Below, piece after piece: positions 1 through 10,151 of a DNA stretch of 64,000 bases. The translations under genes were made by a program, and so were the position numbers. The notes under the pieces were generated by a model that worked only from the letters and a program-made list of their open reading frames with translations, was not told the origin of the DNA and did not search any database. Positions within the stretch are counted from its first letter, which is position 1. Each line of letters starts with the position of its first letter. Source of the DNA: Diplonema papillatum (Eukaryota; Euglenozoa; Diplonemea; Diplonemida; Diplonemidae); NCBI GenBank assembly GCA_030068145.1, contig JAPJBO010000022.1:521001-585000 (forward strand), in the 5' to 3' direction.

Positions 1-2
1 GC

Positions 3-2603
3 GTACAGACGTCTTGCGGTGTCGACGGCTGGCGCATGCGTGAAATCGCCGTTCTGCCGAATGCAATCCTGGAAAGCTTTGTCGCGGTGCTCAACGAGGT
101 AGAGGAAACCGGCTTCTGGCCCGACGGAGTCCTGGACGCAATGGTCACCTTAATTCCTAAAGGAGAAGGGAGTGATCCACTGAAGCTGCGTCCGATTACT
201 GTCTCGAGCGTAGTATACCGACTCTGGGCTAGCGTGCGCCTACAGGATGTCATGCTCTGGCAAGAGCTATGGATTCACGGGTCGCAACATGGTTTCCGGC
301 ACGGCCACTCCTGCGACGACGTGGTCATGGATATCGCCCTGTCGATAGAGGAATCACTGACGAACGGTACACCCCTGTGCGGGGTCGCACTCGACTTTGC
401 CAAGTGCTTTGACCGCGTCCCTCAGGCCCTGGTGCTCGACTTGATGGAGGCGCTTGGGCTTCACGAGCGTGTGCTGGCACCCTTACGCCACATATACAAG
501 CACCTGCGGCGTCGCTTCCGGTACCCCTTGGGAGTCGGCGAGATGTTCACTGTCACCAACGGAATTCTCCAGGGCTGCCCGATATCAGTGGTCCTGATCA
601 ACGCGCTCCTCTCTGTTCTCTCGAAGGCCTTGGTCAGCCGAGCTCGGGTGAGTCCGAAGTCGTTCGCCGACGATCTGTACCTGCTGTCGCAACTTGCGAG
701 GCTACTCCAAGAGGGAATTCGAACCACAGAGGTGTTCGACAGCCTGACAGGCTTTGCCCTCAACGAGGACAAGTCGGTCTCCTTCTCGACGTCCCCAGAG
801 CCTCCTCGCCTCGTGATCGGTCGCAAAATAATTCGATCGAGCAAAATAGTGAAGGTTTTGGGTGTCCCCCTGGGCACAGAGGGACCCGTTGACAACCGCA
901 GGGCCAACGCCACGGTCGAGGCCGCGGCCAGACTTGAGGCGGCGCCGCTCATGCATCGCACGAAGTTCCGCATAATGCAGACGATCGCAGCCTCCGCGTA
1001 TTACGGGGCGGCCTACTGCACGAATACAACAGGTGGCTTCGTCAACAGCTCAACGCTCCGAACGGCACTCTCCGCTTGCGTGATCCCTCGATCTAACCGG
1101 GCGAAGAGCCCTCTTGCGGTTCTCTCCCTGGTTGCAAAAGCACACCTGTGTGATCCGGCATGCGCCTCAGGTTTCAGCTTATTCCGCACGTTCGTGAAAC
1201 AATACGGGAAAGAGAGGTTTCGGGTGAGGATGGACGCTCTCCTTCGCGTGGGAGCCGACTCGTCTATCAAGGGTCCCGTAGGTCTTATGGCTAATCTTCT
1301 GCGGGAGATAAGATTCCTACGGGCCACGCAGCACAGCTTCCAGTCCCTGTCTTTCGACGGGACTCCCGTGTCGCTACTCGGTAAAGAAGCCCCACACCTC
1401 TTTCGTGAGGGCCTGCGTCTGCGCGCGTGGCGTTACTTGACCACACAGAGACAAGGATTTGACGGAATCGAAGGAGGGGTGGACGTACGTGCCATGAATC
1501 GGCTTTGGCTGAACCGCGCGACGGACCACAAATTGAGTTCCGCGATCAGTCGATGTATTGGGGGAGCGGTGTACTCACGGGAATGGTGCCGCAGGAAGTG
1601 GGGTTCGGGGAGCGGCGACTGCGAGTTCTGCGACAGCGGTGCGACGGGGACCCTGTGGCATTACTACTGGCAATGTCCGGGCCCAGGTTGTAGATGGAAC
1701 GAGCTGCGATCCCGGTTTTGCATTGCTGAGGCGATGGTCCGGGACATGCCCCAGTGCTTGTGCATTAGAGGGATACCCCCCTACGGGACCCCTCCTGACC
1801 TCCTGGAGAAGATCCAGAGGCTGATCGGTACGATCTCAATCGAGATGGCGCAGGCGCAGCGGAGCCTTGCGGCAACACGCCCTTGGGAACTCGCCTCAGG
1901 TGCGTCGACGAAATACGACGTACACTTAGCAACGGACAGTCGTAAGTTGCTAACGACCAACATCGGAACCCGCTTCGCAGCGACGTTGGTCTTCTGGCTG
2001 CGGAGTCTATCATGGGTCAGCTCCAACCCTCTCCCGACGACAGGCGTGGAACTCGCGCTTGATTTTGAGGCATTTACGCGTTCGAAGCTCCCAGGGAGAA
2101 CCTTCGCCGAGAAGGGGCTGCAAATTGGGTACCTTATGCGAGCTATCAACGACCTGTGCTGCGCCGACTCAGGAGTCGCCTCCTTCCCTGGGAAGTGGCG
2201 GCAGGGGGTCTGTTCCCTCCGCTGTTTTGGTGCGCCGGCTATGCCGGGTTGTACCCACCGCCCACGCTTTGCGGCTGGACGGAAGACCGAGTGGATGTTG
2301 GGCAAGCTGGAAACAATTTGCGCCCGTAACAGCTGGAACGATGCCGTGCCTGAATATCCGCACGACGTACCCTATGTTCAGTGGGAGTTGAGATTCTCTG
2401 TCAAGATGCTAGCCGCCGCCATAGGGCGGGCTATTGCCAAAAGGAGGAGAGCCCGCGAAACAACGTGCCAACACACGCCTGCCAGGCGGTCTCGTCCGCC
2501 AGTCAGAACGCCCCCGGCTGCGCCACCATCGGTGCAACAATCATCTTTGACAGGGCCACGGCTCGCTCCGCGCCCACGGCGCAACGACTTGCGCCCGCCG
2601 TAG
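3..2603 (+). CDS. Non-LTR retrotransposon reverse transcriptase, C-terminal part (5' end cut by window)
   Basis: Would copy element RNA into DNA at a target site. The frame is already open at base 3, so the first ATG at 36 is probably internal and the protein continues upstream. Counting from that ATG, the RT palm is clear: an IPK...RPITV stretch (about 40-56), motif A with Asp120 (LDFAKCFDR), motif B GILQGCP at 176-182, and motif C FADD at 210-213. A C-x2-C...H...C zinc knuckle lies near 529-552 (CEFC...HYYWQC), as in many non-LTR polymerases. The last 250 residues match no domain I know and end in a Pro/Arg-rich tail; unlike the element at 47 kb there is no RNase H. The frame is intact for 867 codons, which suggests a young copy. 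Family assignment as non-LTR is secure; the clade is not. Confidence 0.9.
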   Translation, partial: VQTSCGVDGWRMREIAVLPNAILESFVAVLNEVEETGFWPDGVLDAMVTLIPKGEGSDPLKLRPITVSSVVYRLWASVRLQDVMLWQELWIHGSQHGFRHGHSCDDVVMDIALSIEESLTNGTPLCGVALDFAKCFDRVPQALVLDLMEALGLHERVLAPLRHIYKHLRRRFRYPLGVGEMFTVTNGILQGCPISVVLINALLSVLSKALVSRARVSPKSFADDLYLLSQLARLLQEGIRTTEVFDSLTGFALNEDKSVSFSTSPEPPRLVIGRKIIRSSKIVKVLGVPLGTEGPVDNRRANATVEAAARLEAAPLMHRTKFRIMQTIAASAYYGAAYCTNTTGGFVNSSTLRTALSACVIPRSNRAKSPLAVLSLVAKAHLCDPACASGFSLFRTFVKQYGKERFRVRMDALLRVGADSSIKGPVGLMANLLREIRFLRATQHSFQSLSFDGTPVSLLGKEAPHLFREGLRLRAWRYLTTQRQGFDGIEGGVDVRAMNRLWLNRATDHKLSSAISRCIGGAVYSREWCRRKWGSGSGDCEFCDSGATGTLWHYYWQCPGPGCRWNELRSRFCIAEAMVRDMPQCLCIRGIPPYGTPPDLLEKIQRLIGTISIEMAQAQRSLAATRPWELASGASTKYDVHLATDSRKLLTTNIGTRFAATLVFWLRSLSWVSSNPLPTTGVELALDFEAFTRSKLPGRTFAEKGLQIGYLMRAINDLCCADSGVASFPGKWRQGVCSLRCFGAPAMPGCTHRPRFAAGRKTEWMLGKLETICARNSWNDAVPEYPHDVPYVQWELRFSVKMLAAAIGRAIAKRRRARETTCQHTPARRSRPPVRTPPAAPPSVQQSSLTGPRLAPRPRRNDLRPP

Positions 2604-2793
2604 TAGTACGGGATAGTAGTGGGGCGACCGGATACTCCTCGGAGAGATGGTCCCTGCACTCTAACTCGTCTCTCTCTCTTAGTTTGGGGTGGCCGGCTAC
2701 ATCCCCCTAAGTTTGATGTTTTGGGCAGAATACTGCGGACTAGTGTACTTAAGGTGTCCTCACACAATGCACATGCAATTTCGTGCATTGTAT
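2604..2793. repeat. 3' flank of the RT element with a CT-rich tract shared with 57.87 kb
   Basis: No gene seen. A stretch at 2652-2680 (CCCTGCACTCTAACTCGTCT followed by CT repeats) recurs at 57,874-57,908. It starts about 50 bp after the RT stop codon, so it may belong to the 3' UTR of the retroelement family, with the second copy a short 5'-truncated insertion. That link is inference. Confidence 0.4.
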
Positions 2794-2900
2794 GGTACTG
2801 AGGGCGAGTGAAGACGAGTCGGGCGTCACGACTCGCCCCAGACTCGTGTTCACTCGCCCTGTCACTCGCCCTCACTCGCCCTTCGCTCGCCCTCAGTACC
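2794..2900. repeat. 107-bp inverted-repeat unit
   Basis: GGTACTGAGGGCGAG at 2794-2808 is repeated as its exact reverse complement at 2886-2900. The interior repeats GACTCG/CTCGCCCT words in both orientations, so the whole unit could fold. It has the shape of a very small MITE or foldback element. No target duplication is obvious. Confidence 0.6.
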
Positions 2901-3743
2901 AGTGCCTTCTCCGACCTACTCAGGTCCGGGATTTAACCAAAAGAATCTCGGCAAATACCCCGTCGCCAAAAGAAAAAAACCCCCCATTATGGTGGAGAAA
3001 CACGTGTTGGGAGCAGAGAAGTTTCCCGCGCTGTCGACCCACATCCCGGCGGTGCTGGCCGAACAGCTAAGCGTGACAGGGGTCGACAGCGTCTTCTCGG
3101 TGATGAACCCCATGGAGAAGATACGCTGCCACCATGGATCCGCAGACATTCGTCAGCCGACTGTTTCTGCGGATGCATGGTGATGATTTATTTGTCGCTG
3201 ACGACGACGACAACGACGCCGACGGTGTCGACCTGGGAAAAAGCTCCCGACATGTTCAATGCGTGAGGGCAGACCTTCAGCACACTACAAGATCTCACCC
3301 CTACCCCTTCTCCTGCGCTTGTGTTCAAGCGCGGTAACAGGATCGGCAGCCCCTCGGCTCATGAGCATGGTGATGGTCCCCGGAGGGCGAGTCTGGAGCG
3401 AGTTGGGCGAGTCGAAAGGCGAGTTTGGGGGCTCGTGCATAGCACTCAGCATACATACTCCGAAGGCACCCCGAAAGTCGCGAAAGAACGACTCCAAAAT
3501 TGGTCTAGGCCTCAGGGAGCCCGAGAAGGACCCCAAAAGGACCACCCGCTCGCAGTGCCGCTCCTCCGCTTCAGCCTCTGCGGTTGGAACTCGCCGTGCA
3601 CCTAAATGCACACCTTACGGGTTGGCACCTGTGCCACACGCACCGTGAACACATAAAGATAGATTCCCACAGGGTCCTCCAATTAGGCAACTTCTATAAT
3701 TGTTATCCAGTTCGCCAACAAACAGGTTAGCCTAAACAGCAGC
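2901..3743. other. Intergenic, no gene recognised
   Basis: Only short overlapping frames in several phases. A GAC/GACGAC codon-like microsatellite sits near 3200-3225. The last 100 bases should hold the promoter and leader of the gene at 3744, but no specific motif is recognisable. Confidence 0.4.
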
Positions 3744-6524
3744 ATGAACGTACTTGAGGTGCGACTTCGTCGTAAAGTTGACGCGAGTTTGGGGACAGTG
3801 CGAAAGGTATTCGACACTGCACGCAACCCGCAGCTGGCGGAAGACGTGCACCACAAATATGCGGACAAATACCTTCTTGCAGAGTACATGACAACCGGAT
3901 TGAGCGGATCGTTGTTGACAACACTGCGGCTGCTCGGCATGACAGACGAGCACATGAAGAAAATGAAGCAGTGGAGTAGCGACCGGACGGTGACATTGCG
4001 GTTCTCGTCGCGTCACAAGTGCACGTTCTTGGAGAAGAAGACTCGGGAAGTCGTCCCTATAGAAACTCGCAAGGTTGGAAGACGTGGTTCTGTTACGACG
4101 AAGGCAGTAGTGACGGTGACGGAATACTTCTGGAAGTTTGAGTGCGGGTACGAGTTGAGTGCGTACAAAGGAAACGAGCCTCAGGAGAAGATTGTGATCA
4201 AGCAGCGTGACGGAGCATCGACAAAGGTGAAGACGACAGCGGACAAGTCACCTCAAGTAGAGGCGAGAGAGTATCCGAACATTGACGTGGAACTGACGTG
4301 GCTTCTGCAGCGATTGAATGCGGAGAACGGGCAGGTGTCGTTTTCTATTGACCGGAGCCACAAGAAGTGCTTGACTCCACTGAGAAACGAAGACTCAGAG
4401 AAGGCGGTGACGTTCAGCCTGAATGCGAACCGATGGACCCGAAGGGTGGCTGGACAACTCCAGGAGTTCTTCAACGTCGTGCAGGACAATACATTGGACA
4501 TGAAGTCCTTGTTGTCTACGGAAATTGCCTTCCTTCCGTTTGCACCTCTTCTTGAGGAGGGAAGAAAAGGAGACGATCAACAGCCGCCATTGAAGCAGAG
4601 ACGAATTGAAGCGACGCAGACAGACACCGTGGTGGCGTACAAGAAGCAACACGAGGGGGATGTGCCTGCAGTGCTGGGAGGGGCGGACTTGGAGTCCCTG
4701 CTGCAGGAAGAAGAACGTCAGATTGTGGAGAGACTCGAGACAATGGCGAAGGCTTTTCCTGCCAGTGGGGGAGAAGGGCTGATCACACAAGATGAAGCTC
4801 GGTTGACGATTCTGCTGCATTCTGCGACGAGCACGCTGAACGGGTACTCCGAGTGCATGGACTACTTGGAGGTGATGTTGCGGAAGCAGCTGGTTGCAGC
4901 GATCGGGAAGGAGATCACTGCAAGCGACTTTGCAGCGTACATGCAGTTCCACAACCGGAAGATGTTCAAAGAGGAGTACGCACCGAAGCCATTGTGCTTG
5001 GCTGTGCGGCGTCCGAACCACTACCCTGAAGGGACAGTGAGCTTCTTGGCGAAGGCTGACGATGTGACGGGAGAGAACCCGACACTGATGCTGACGCGAA
5101 AGCTGGAGGCAGGAACTGTGCCGCAGATGAAGTTTGCACTGAGTGCGGCGGCAGAAGTGACGCTGTGCGGAGAAACCCAAGTGCACGCTTACATTGGGCA
5201 TCGGTTCTCATTCGAGCAGCCGCCTCCGATGACGCTTGCTGCCCGGTCGCGTCAGTTCAGCGGGTACGTTCTGCTTCTTGGAAGGATCGGGGGAGCAGAC
5301 TTGTTCCTGCCGTCACACGCGATGATTGTGCAGAACAAAGACGAGTTCGACATTCCGCTGATGCTTGACGAGATCCCGTCGGCGCAAGAGTTCCGAGACG
5401 CGATCGAGTCGCTGTCACCTGAGCAGCAGCGCTTTGCGAAGGCTTACCGCAGCATGCAACTGGAATCGACGCTGTTTGCAGTGTGCATTGTGCAGATCAA
5501 GCCTCAGCTGGAGAAGGTGTTGAACCTGCCGTACGACTCGCTGACGAAGGAGATCCAGCTCACTCAACGCCTGCTTGAGCTCTTCATTGAGTACCACATC
5601 CCGCCTGACTTGGTTTCCTTCCAGTGCGACTCGATGGAAGACCCTGACGAGATCCCCGCTGCGAAGAAGGTCGAAGCTGTCAAAGCCCACGTCGACGCCA
5701 TGTTTGCAATCATCAAAGACAGTAAGCAGAAGGAAGTCGACGAGCGTAAAATGCAGCGTAGAATGGACGCAACATCTAGCTCATCGGATTCCGATGCCCG
5801 ACCTTCTAAACGCTCCCGTGACCGTGACCGTTACCGCGGAGAGGGTATAGGGAAAGGGAAGTCGAGCCCAAAGAAGGCGAAAAAGAGCAAAAAGGACTAT
5901 TTGGAAAGCAAAAGATGCCAAGTTAGTGGCACCAAACGACGCAGGTCAGAAGCAGAATGCCTGCCGGAGTCAATCGAATTGGAAATGCGAGAGCTCCCTG
6001 CGACCTCGCCCGCAGAGCAGCCACACCTTCCAAAAACATCGTCATCGGATGCTTGCGTCGTTGAAGAAGTTCTAGACGTCAGCACTCTCCCTCATGCGCT
6101 CGAAAAGCAGTTCGAAGCTTTCAGCGATGCAGCATGCATCCGTCCCACCATCATCAAACCCGGCGACTCGTGGACCAAAAGGTACCAGCCGAAGCTGCTG
6201 TCCGACGTCAAGACAAGCAACGTCGGCAGCGACCTGCAGACGAAAGAAAAGAACCGAGCATTCGACCTTTTGGATGCCCTGACGCGGTCTGGTGTGCTGA
6301 CCATCGAAGAATCGTCGATGCACATTGTGCTGGGCGCCACGCATTGCTTCGATGAGACGCTTGTCGACACGCTTGTGAAGAAGAATGTCAACCCGATTGA
6401 GCACGTCGAGCGGTCGATGCTTATTGTCGCATCGACTCTGTTTGGGCAGCAGCCGCAGGACCTGGTCAAAGACGCAGTCATCGACAGAGTCGAAAAGTAC
6501 TCCCCCATGCTCTTCTTGAAGTAG
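3744..6524 (+). CDS. Large uncharacterised protein, paralogue A (basic-linker form)
   Basis: 926 aa, one exon. I do not recognise the family and assign no function. Paralogue B starts at 10,152. The shared N-terminal block (about 1-100) includes RRKVDA, FDTARNPQLAED and HKYADKYLLAEY. Then comes a conserved W/F-rich stretch (YFWKFECGYELSAYKG, about 129-144), a Lys/Glu-rich middle, and a long block (about 263-667) almost identical to B in both DNA and protein. Residues about 668-783 form a Ser/Arg/Lys-rich linker with SSSSDSD, KRSRDRDR and KKAKKSKK clusters that look like nuclear-localisation or RNA-binding low complexity. The C-terminal 140 residues are again shared with B. No signal peptide or membrane segment is seen. 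The start is supported because homology with B begins within a few residues of this ATG. Confidence 0.85.
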   Translation: MNVLEVRLRRKVDASLGTVRKVFDTARNPQLAEDVHHKYADKYLLAEYMTTGLSGSLLTTLRLLGMTDEHMKKMKQWSSDRTVTLRFSSRHKCTFLEKKTREVVPIETRKVGRRGSVTTKAVVTVTEYFWKFECGYELSAYKGNEPQEKIVIKQRDGASTKVKTTADKSPQVEAREYPNIDVELTWLLQRLNAENGQVSFSIDRSHKKCLTPLRNEDSEKAVTFSLNANRWTRRVAGQLQEFFNVVQDNTLDMKSLLSTEIAFLPFAPLLEEGRKGDDQQPPLKQRRIEATQTDTVVAYKKQHEGDVPAVLGGADLESLLQEEERQIVERLETMAKAFPASGGEGLITQDEARLTILLHSATSTLNGYSECMDYLEVMLRKQLVAAIGKEITASDFAAYMQFHNRKMFKEEYAPKPLCLAVRRPNHYPEGTVSFLAKADDVTGENPTLMLTRKLEAGTVPQMKFALSAAAEVTLCGETQVHAYIGHRFSFEQPPPMTLAARSRQFSGYVLLLGRIGGADLFLPSHAMIVQNKDEFDIPLMLDEIPSAQEFRDAIESLSPEQQRFAKAYRSMQLESTLFAVCIVQIKPQLEKVLNLPYDSLTKEIQLTQRLLELFIEYHIPPDLVSFQCDSMEDPDEIPAAKKVEAVKAHVDAMFAIIKDSKQKEVDERKMQRRMDATSSSSDSDARPSKRSRDRDRYRGEGIGKGKSSPKKAKKSKKDYLESKRCQVSGTKRRRSEAECLPESIELEMRELPATSPAEQPHLPKTSSSDACVVEEVLDVSTLPHALEKQFEAFSDAACIRPTIIKPGDSWTKRYQPKLLSDVKTSNVGSDLQTKEKNRAFDLLDALTRSGVLTIEESSMHIVLGATHCFDETLVDTLVKKNVNPIEHVERSMLIVASTLFGQQPQDLVKDAVIDRVEKYSPMLFLK

Positions 6525-8343
6525 CTCGCCACATAGCCAGTCACACTGAGAGGATTACAGGTCATAATACCTGTAACTGCGGCCATTCCAAGTCCAATGG
6601 AACCAAAAAACGGCGTTCCATTGCCTTGGCACCTGAAAAAAGAAAGACTCCGCTGCAACTGCCAGAAACTCGTCAGTTTGGGCCCATCTTTTGTGTGATG
6701 GGCGATGTGACACGGAAAGTGGGTTGTCGACTTGTTCATGACCCCAACGATTCACAAGCGAAGCTCACTGGAGAAAGCTTCGTATTTGCTCACATCCGTC
6801 CCACTACTGATGCACGACAGTGATAAAGTTGTTGCATTAGGGATTGTCAGGCCTTCGACTACCCTGAGCAACGCACTATACGACAGTGTTATAACTTTGT
6901 GAGACTGCCCGTTTCAGCTAAAGCCTGACTGCACTGTGAGCACCCAACAAATAAAGCACCGTTGTAGATGACTTGTTGTCCTTGTTACAGGAGACACCTT
7001 GCGCTCGCACCTTGCAGACCGGCATTTTAGACGTGGTCAAACATGCATTCGTTGACAGGCTGCCCTTTTGAGGTGCGAAGTTACTCCAAGCTCTTTCACG
7101 GTTGCCCGAACGTATTCTACTGCCTGTAAGGGTTTTGTTTAACACAAGCGCGGAAGGAAATACTCGACGAAGCTGCCGACAATCTTAAGTGCTGTATCTA
7201 CCGAACACGTGTTGAACGGACGTGAGGTCATGCGAGTCGACTCACAGGCCACCGTGCCGAAGTGTCGTTTGGTGTAACAACAACATGGCCCGGAAACCTG
7301 TTCGCAAACTGGTTCGGTGTAGGCATACACGAGAGAACTTGTGACGGAAACCCAAGAGGACTTCACAGCCCAAGCCCAGACAGGAATTAGCCAGCACGTA
7401 CCTGGCGCGCCTGACCCAACGAGCTACGAGGATGCGGACAAACAAGTAAATGGATAAAACAAAAGTACGGAGGTCTTTCCCTACACGTCAAGACGCACAA
7501 ACACAACAGGGAAAAAGTCCGGATTTAAAAAACAACACAGTGGTGGAAGCGAAGAACAAATCAGATTGTGTTTGTATCCGCCCCTCCGACCCTATATTTC
7601 CTCCCTTCCATTCGGAGCCAAAGTAGCTACGTCGAGTATTTCTAGCGCCATTTCCTCCTTTGTTCTCTCGGTTTTCAATCGAGGTTGGGTCTCCTGCACT
7701 TTCTTTCCCTCTCCTGAGACACCAGGTGACTTTATCTTTAGCTATACGTGTATTACTTCAACCTTCTTTCACTTATCGATGCACGGTTACGGTATCGCGT
7801 GCCATTGAGGCGGTAAGGTACGGCACTTCTGCAGAGCTGTAGAGGGTGGTCACGTCTGCTCCTTTATAGCGAGCTCCAAACCTTTCCGAATCGGCTTGTT
7901 TACTCGTTTTTAAAGCAACAGAAGCAGACGCCTAGCACCTAATACCTACCACCCTGCCACCCTTACGAACTGACCGGACACTGCGACTCCGCTTGGAATG
8001 GGCACGATTCTGTATCACTCTTGTGCAGGGCTCCGCTGAAGCCAATCAAACCGATTCAACGCTGCCGCATGGCTATCAGCCGCATCGGTTACCGATCCGG
8101 TGTCTCCAGCAGTTTTTATCGGACAGTGCGCCTGTCCGGGAAGCAGTCCAACAGGCGCCTTGCACGCGGGCCCAAAGCTCGGAGGTCGCTCGGCGGCAAG
8201 CCGCGACGTCAAGGGGACGTAGTGTACCACACAGCCGCGACGTCAAGGAGACGTAGCGTACCACACAGCTGCACTCGGGATGGCGTGTGCACCCAACGAA
8301 CAAATACCAAGGATCGGGAAGAGGGCGGGGGGGCCAGCCCAAG
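6525..8343. other. Intergenic region, mostly unexplained
   Basis: About 1.8 kb with no convincing coding frame. It contains a small inverted repeat near 6560-6640 built on CCATTCC/GGAATGG-like words, and a 34-bp tandem duplication at 8199-8266 just before the next gene. The rest shows nothing I can name. Confidence 0.4.
8199..8266. repeat. 34-bp tandem duplication upstream of a membrane-protein gene
   Basis: Two adjacent 34-bp copies (8199-8232 and 8233-8266) differ at two positions. Each holds GACGTC followed by GGGACGTAG or GAGACGTAG, giving repeated ACGT cores. They lie about 80-145 bp before the ATG at 8344, so a promoter role is possible but unproved. Confidence 0.6.
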
Positions 8344-8979
8344 ATGGTCGCTCTCTGGGTAATGGTGTATCTGACGATAGTTCAAATCACCTTCTTGTTT
8401 TTGATGTGCCTCAAGTACAACAAAATCAACAAAATGGTGAACGGCAGCCCGGACAACCGACGGTCGACGGCTGTCTACAGCAGTTTGCTTATGACGCTGG
8501 TTCTTTACGTGATTGTTTTGATTGGGTGCCAAATGGGGGGCTGGCTTGGATTCGCGTCGGAATGGTACGCCGTCTGGATTGTGATGGTGCTGCCTCTCCT
8601 CCTCCCCGTATCGTTCTTCGGATTGGTGCACGTTACACGAAAGGATTTTGTCCTTTTGGAAACGGGTCACGTGGACGTGAACCGCAGTCAGCAAGCAGAG
8701 CTTGACTCTGCCATGTCAATTGCCCCTAAGTCGACACGTCCCGAGGTCTACACCCTCGGAGCGCCCTCAGCTTCGCATAGCAACTTCATCGTTCCGTCTC
8801 CCAACGCATACCCGACTTCAAATTATAGCTGGCCGCAACCGCCACCCGCTTTGACACAAGCGCAACCTTACCAAGCCGCGACAGCAAGCCCTCCAACACT
8901 TGTGTACTCGCCACATGGGCATACGATGTCGCCTCCCCACGCTTTGCACACCCATCCACTGCAGTACACGCCATCCTGA
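8344..8979 (+). CDS. Small multi-pass membrane protein with Pro-rich cytosolic-type tail
   Basis: 211 aa from the ATG at 8344; the frame extends upstream to a GTG only, so the ATG is preferred. Three hydrophobic segments are visible: about 2-22 (VMVYLTIVQITFLFLMCL), 47-64 (LLMTLVLYVIVLIGCQM) and 74-95 (WIVMVLPLLLPVSFFGLV). The remaining ~115 residues are hydrophilic, rich in Pro, Ser, Thr, Gln and Tyr, with many short SPP, PPP and YxP-like motifs that could be phosphorylation or adaptor sites. No known family is recognised. It lies between the two large paralogues, but nothing links their functions. A fourth helix is not present, so this could be an exon of a larger spliced protein. Confidence 0.6.
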   Translation: MVALWVMVYLTIVQITFLFLMCLKYNKINKMVNGSPDNRRSTAVYSSLLMTLVLYVIVLIGCQMGGWLGFASEWYAVWIVMVLPLLLPVSFFGLVHVTRKDFVLLETGHVDVNRSQQAELDSAMSIAPKSTRPEVYTLGAPSASHSNFIVPSPNAYPTSNYSWPQPPPALTQAQPYQAATASPPTLVYSPHGHTMSPPHALHTHPLQYTPS

Positions 8980-10151
8980 CGCTCGGTCGCTATTTTTGTG
9001 AGAGGGACTGACCAGCAAGCTCCGCGGCATGCTTCTATTTTGGCGCACAATCTCGTAGGTTGCTTTACACAAAGCATTGCGAAGTCCGAGAAGAAGCCGC
9101 CAGCGTGTCTGGGTGGTCGAACGGTCAAGTCCATACAGACGGCGAGAAACGCGGAGACCGCTCTGCCCAAAAGGGGGGTCATCAGCAACCCAAAATTGGA
9201 AATCAACCACCCCCAAAACGCTCCAGAAATCCACAAGAAGTGGTCGGATGCTCGTTTAGGCTCGAAGAATGGCTGCATAATGCGAAAGAGATGAAAGGTC
9301 ACCGCCGATCTGAGGGCCCAAGACCAAGTAACCGATGCGCTTCACCCAGTTCAGCCTGGTGGGCAACGAGAGGTCGTAGATCAGGACTTCGGTGAAGCCT
9401 TCTGTTGCGCCATGGCGTGTGCAGTGAACTTCCCAGGTAGCAGCAGGGATGTAAAAATTCACGACAACCGTAGTGATTCCCGACGAATGTGAGCTTAGCC
9501 AAGTACAACGAGTTTCCAAAAAGCTCGAGCCTTAGACCCTGTGAATAGTACTGCGCTCACTGCAGATGAAAATAACCGCAGTTGTTCTGTTCGCACGTAG
9601 ATGGTTATCTGATCTTTTAGTTCTAGTTGCCTGATTAGACACGTTTCCAAAACAACTGTTTCTTACATTTTTTTGTCGTGATATTGTCCGGGTTTGCGGG
9701 TCTCGAGAGCGAAGAAAAAGAAGCGACGAACAACCTTGGCAGCTCCACAGAAGACAACGCGGCCGTCGCCAAGCGCCAAGGAAGCAACTATCGACGCACA
9801 GCCGATGAACCTAGTCGAAGGAGAAGCGAAGCACCAAACGCGCGCCTGAACGCAACGATCAAGACGAGCGGAAGAGGTGAAAGCATGACACATCACGTGC
9901 GAAGAGATAACGGCGACGCCGGCGATGCAGATCATCGCCACAGATTATTTGCATTCCAGCCCAAACTAACCAAAACTGTACCAGCCTTTCACTACGTGAC
10001 TTCGGAAGGGTCACTGTTGTCGCGTGTTCGTTGTCGTGCAACTCGCGACCGCGGCCTATGTCCTAGTGGATATCATCGCAGCCGCAAAGTTGTCAATCAC
10101 TACATGCATGCAAATTCCAGAACCCCTTCAAGTTTTACCAAAGATCTAATA
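8980..10151. other. Intergenic region upstream of paralogue B, partly repeat-derived
   Basis: No independent gene is supported. The reading frame of paralogue B is open from 9678, but the segment 9985-10,045 resembles non-coding sequence at 21,250-21,320 (CTACGTG...GGGTCACT...CAAC-CGCGA), so the upstream extension appears to be repeat DNA that happens to stay open. Confidence 0.5.

Noticed and set aside
4395-5201. 268-codon minus-strand frame opposite paralogue A
   Set aside because: Antisense shadow of a strongly conserved coding block; the same shadow appears, shorter, opposite paralogue B.
9678-10151. N-terminal 158-residue extension of paralogue B
   Set aside because: Absent in paralogue A and partly similar to non-coding sequence at 21.25 kb; the ATG at 10,152 matches the start of homology.
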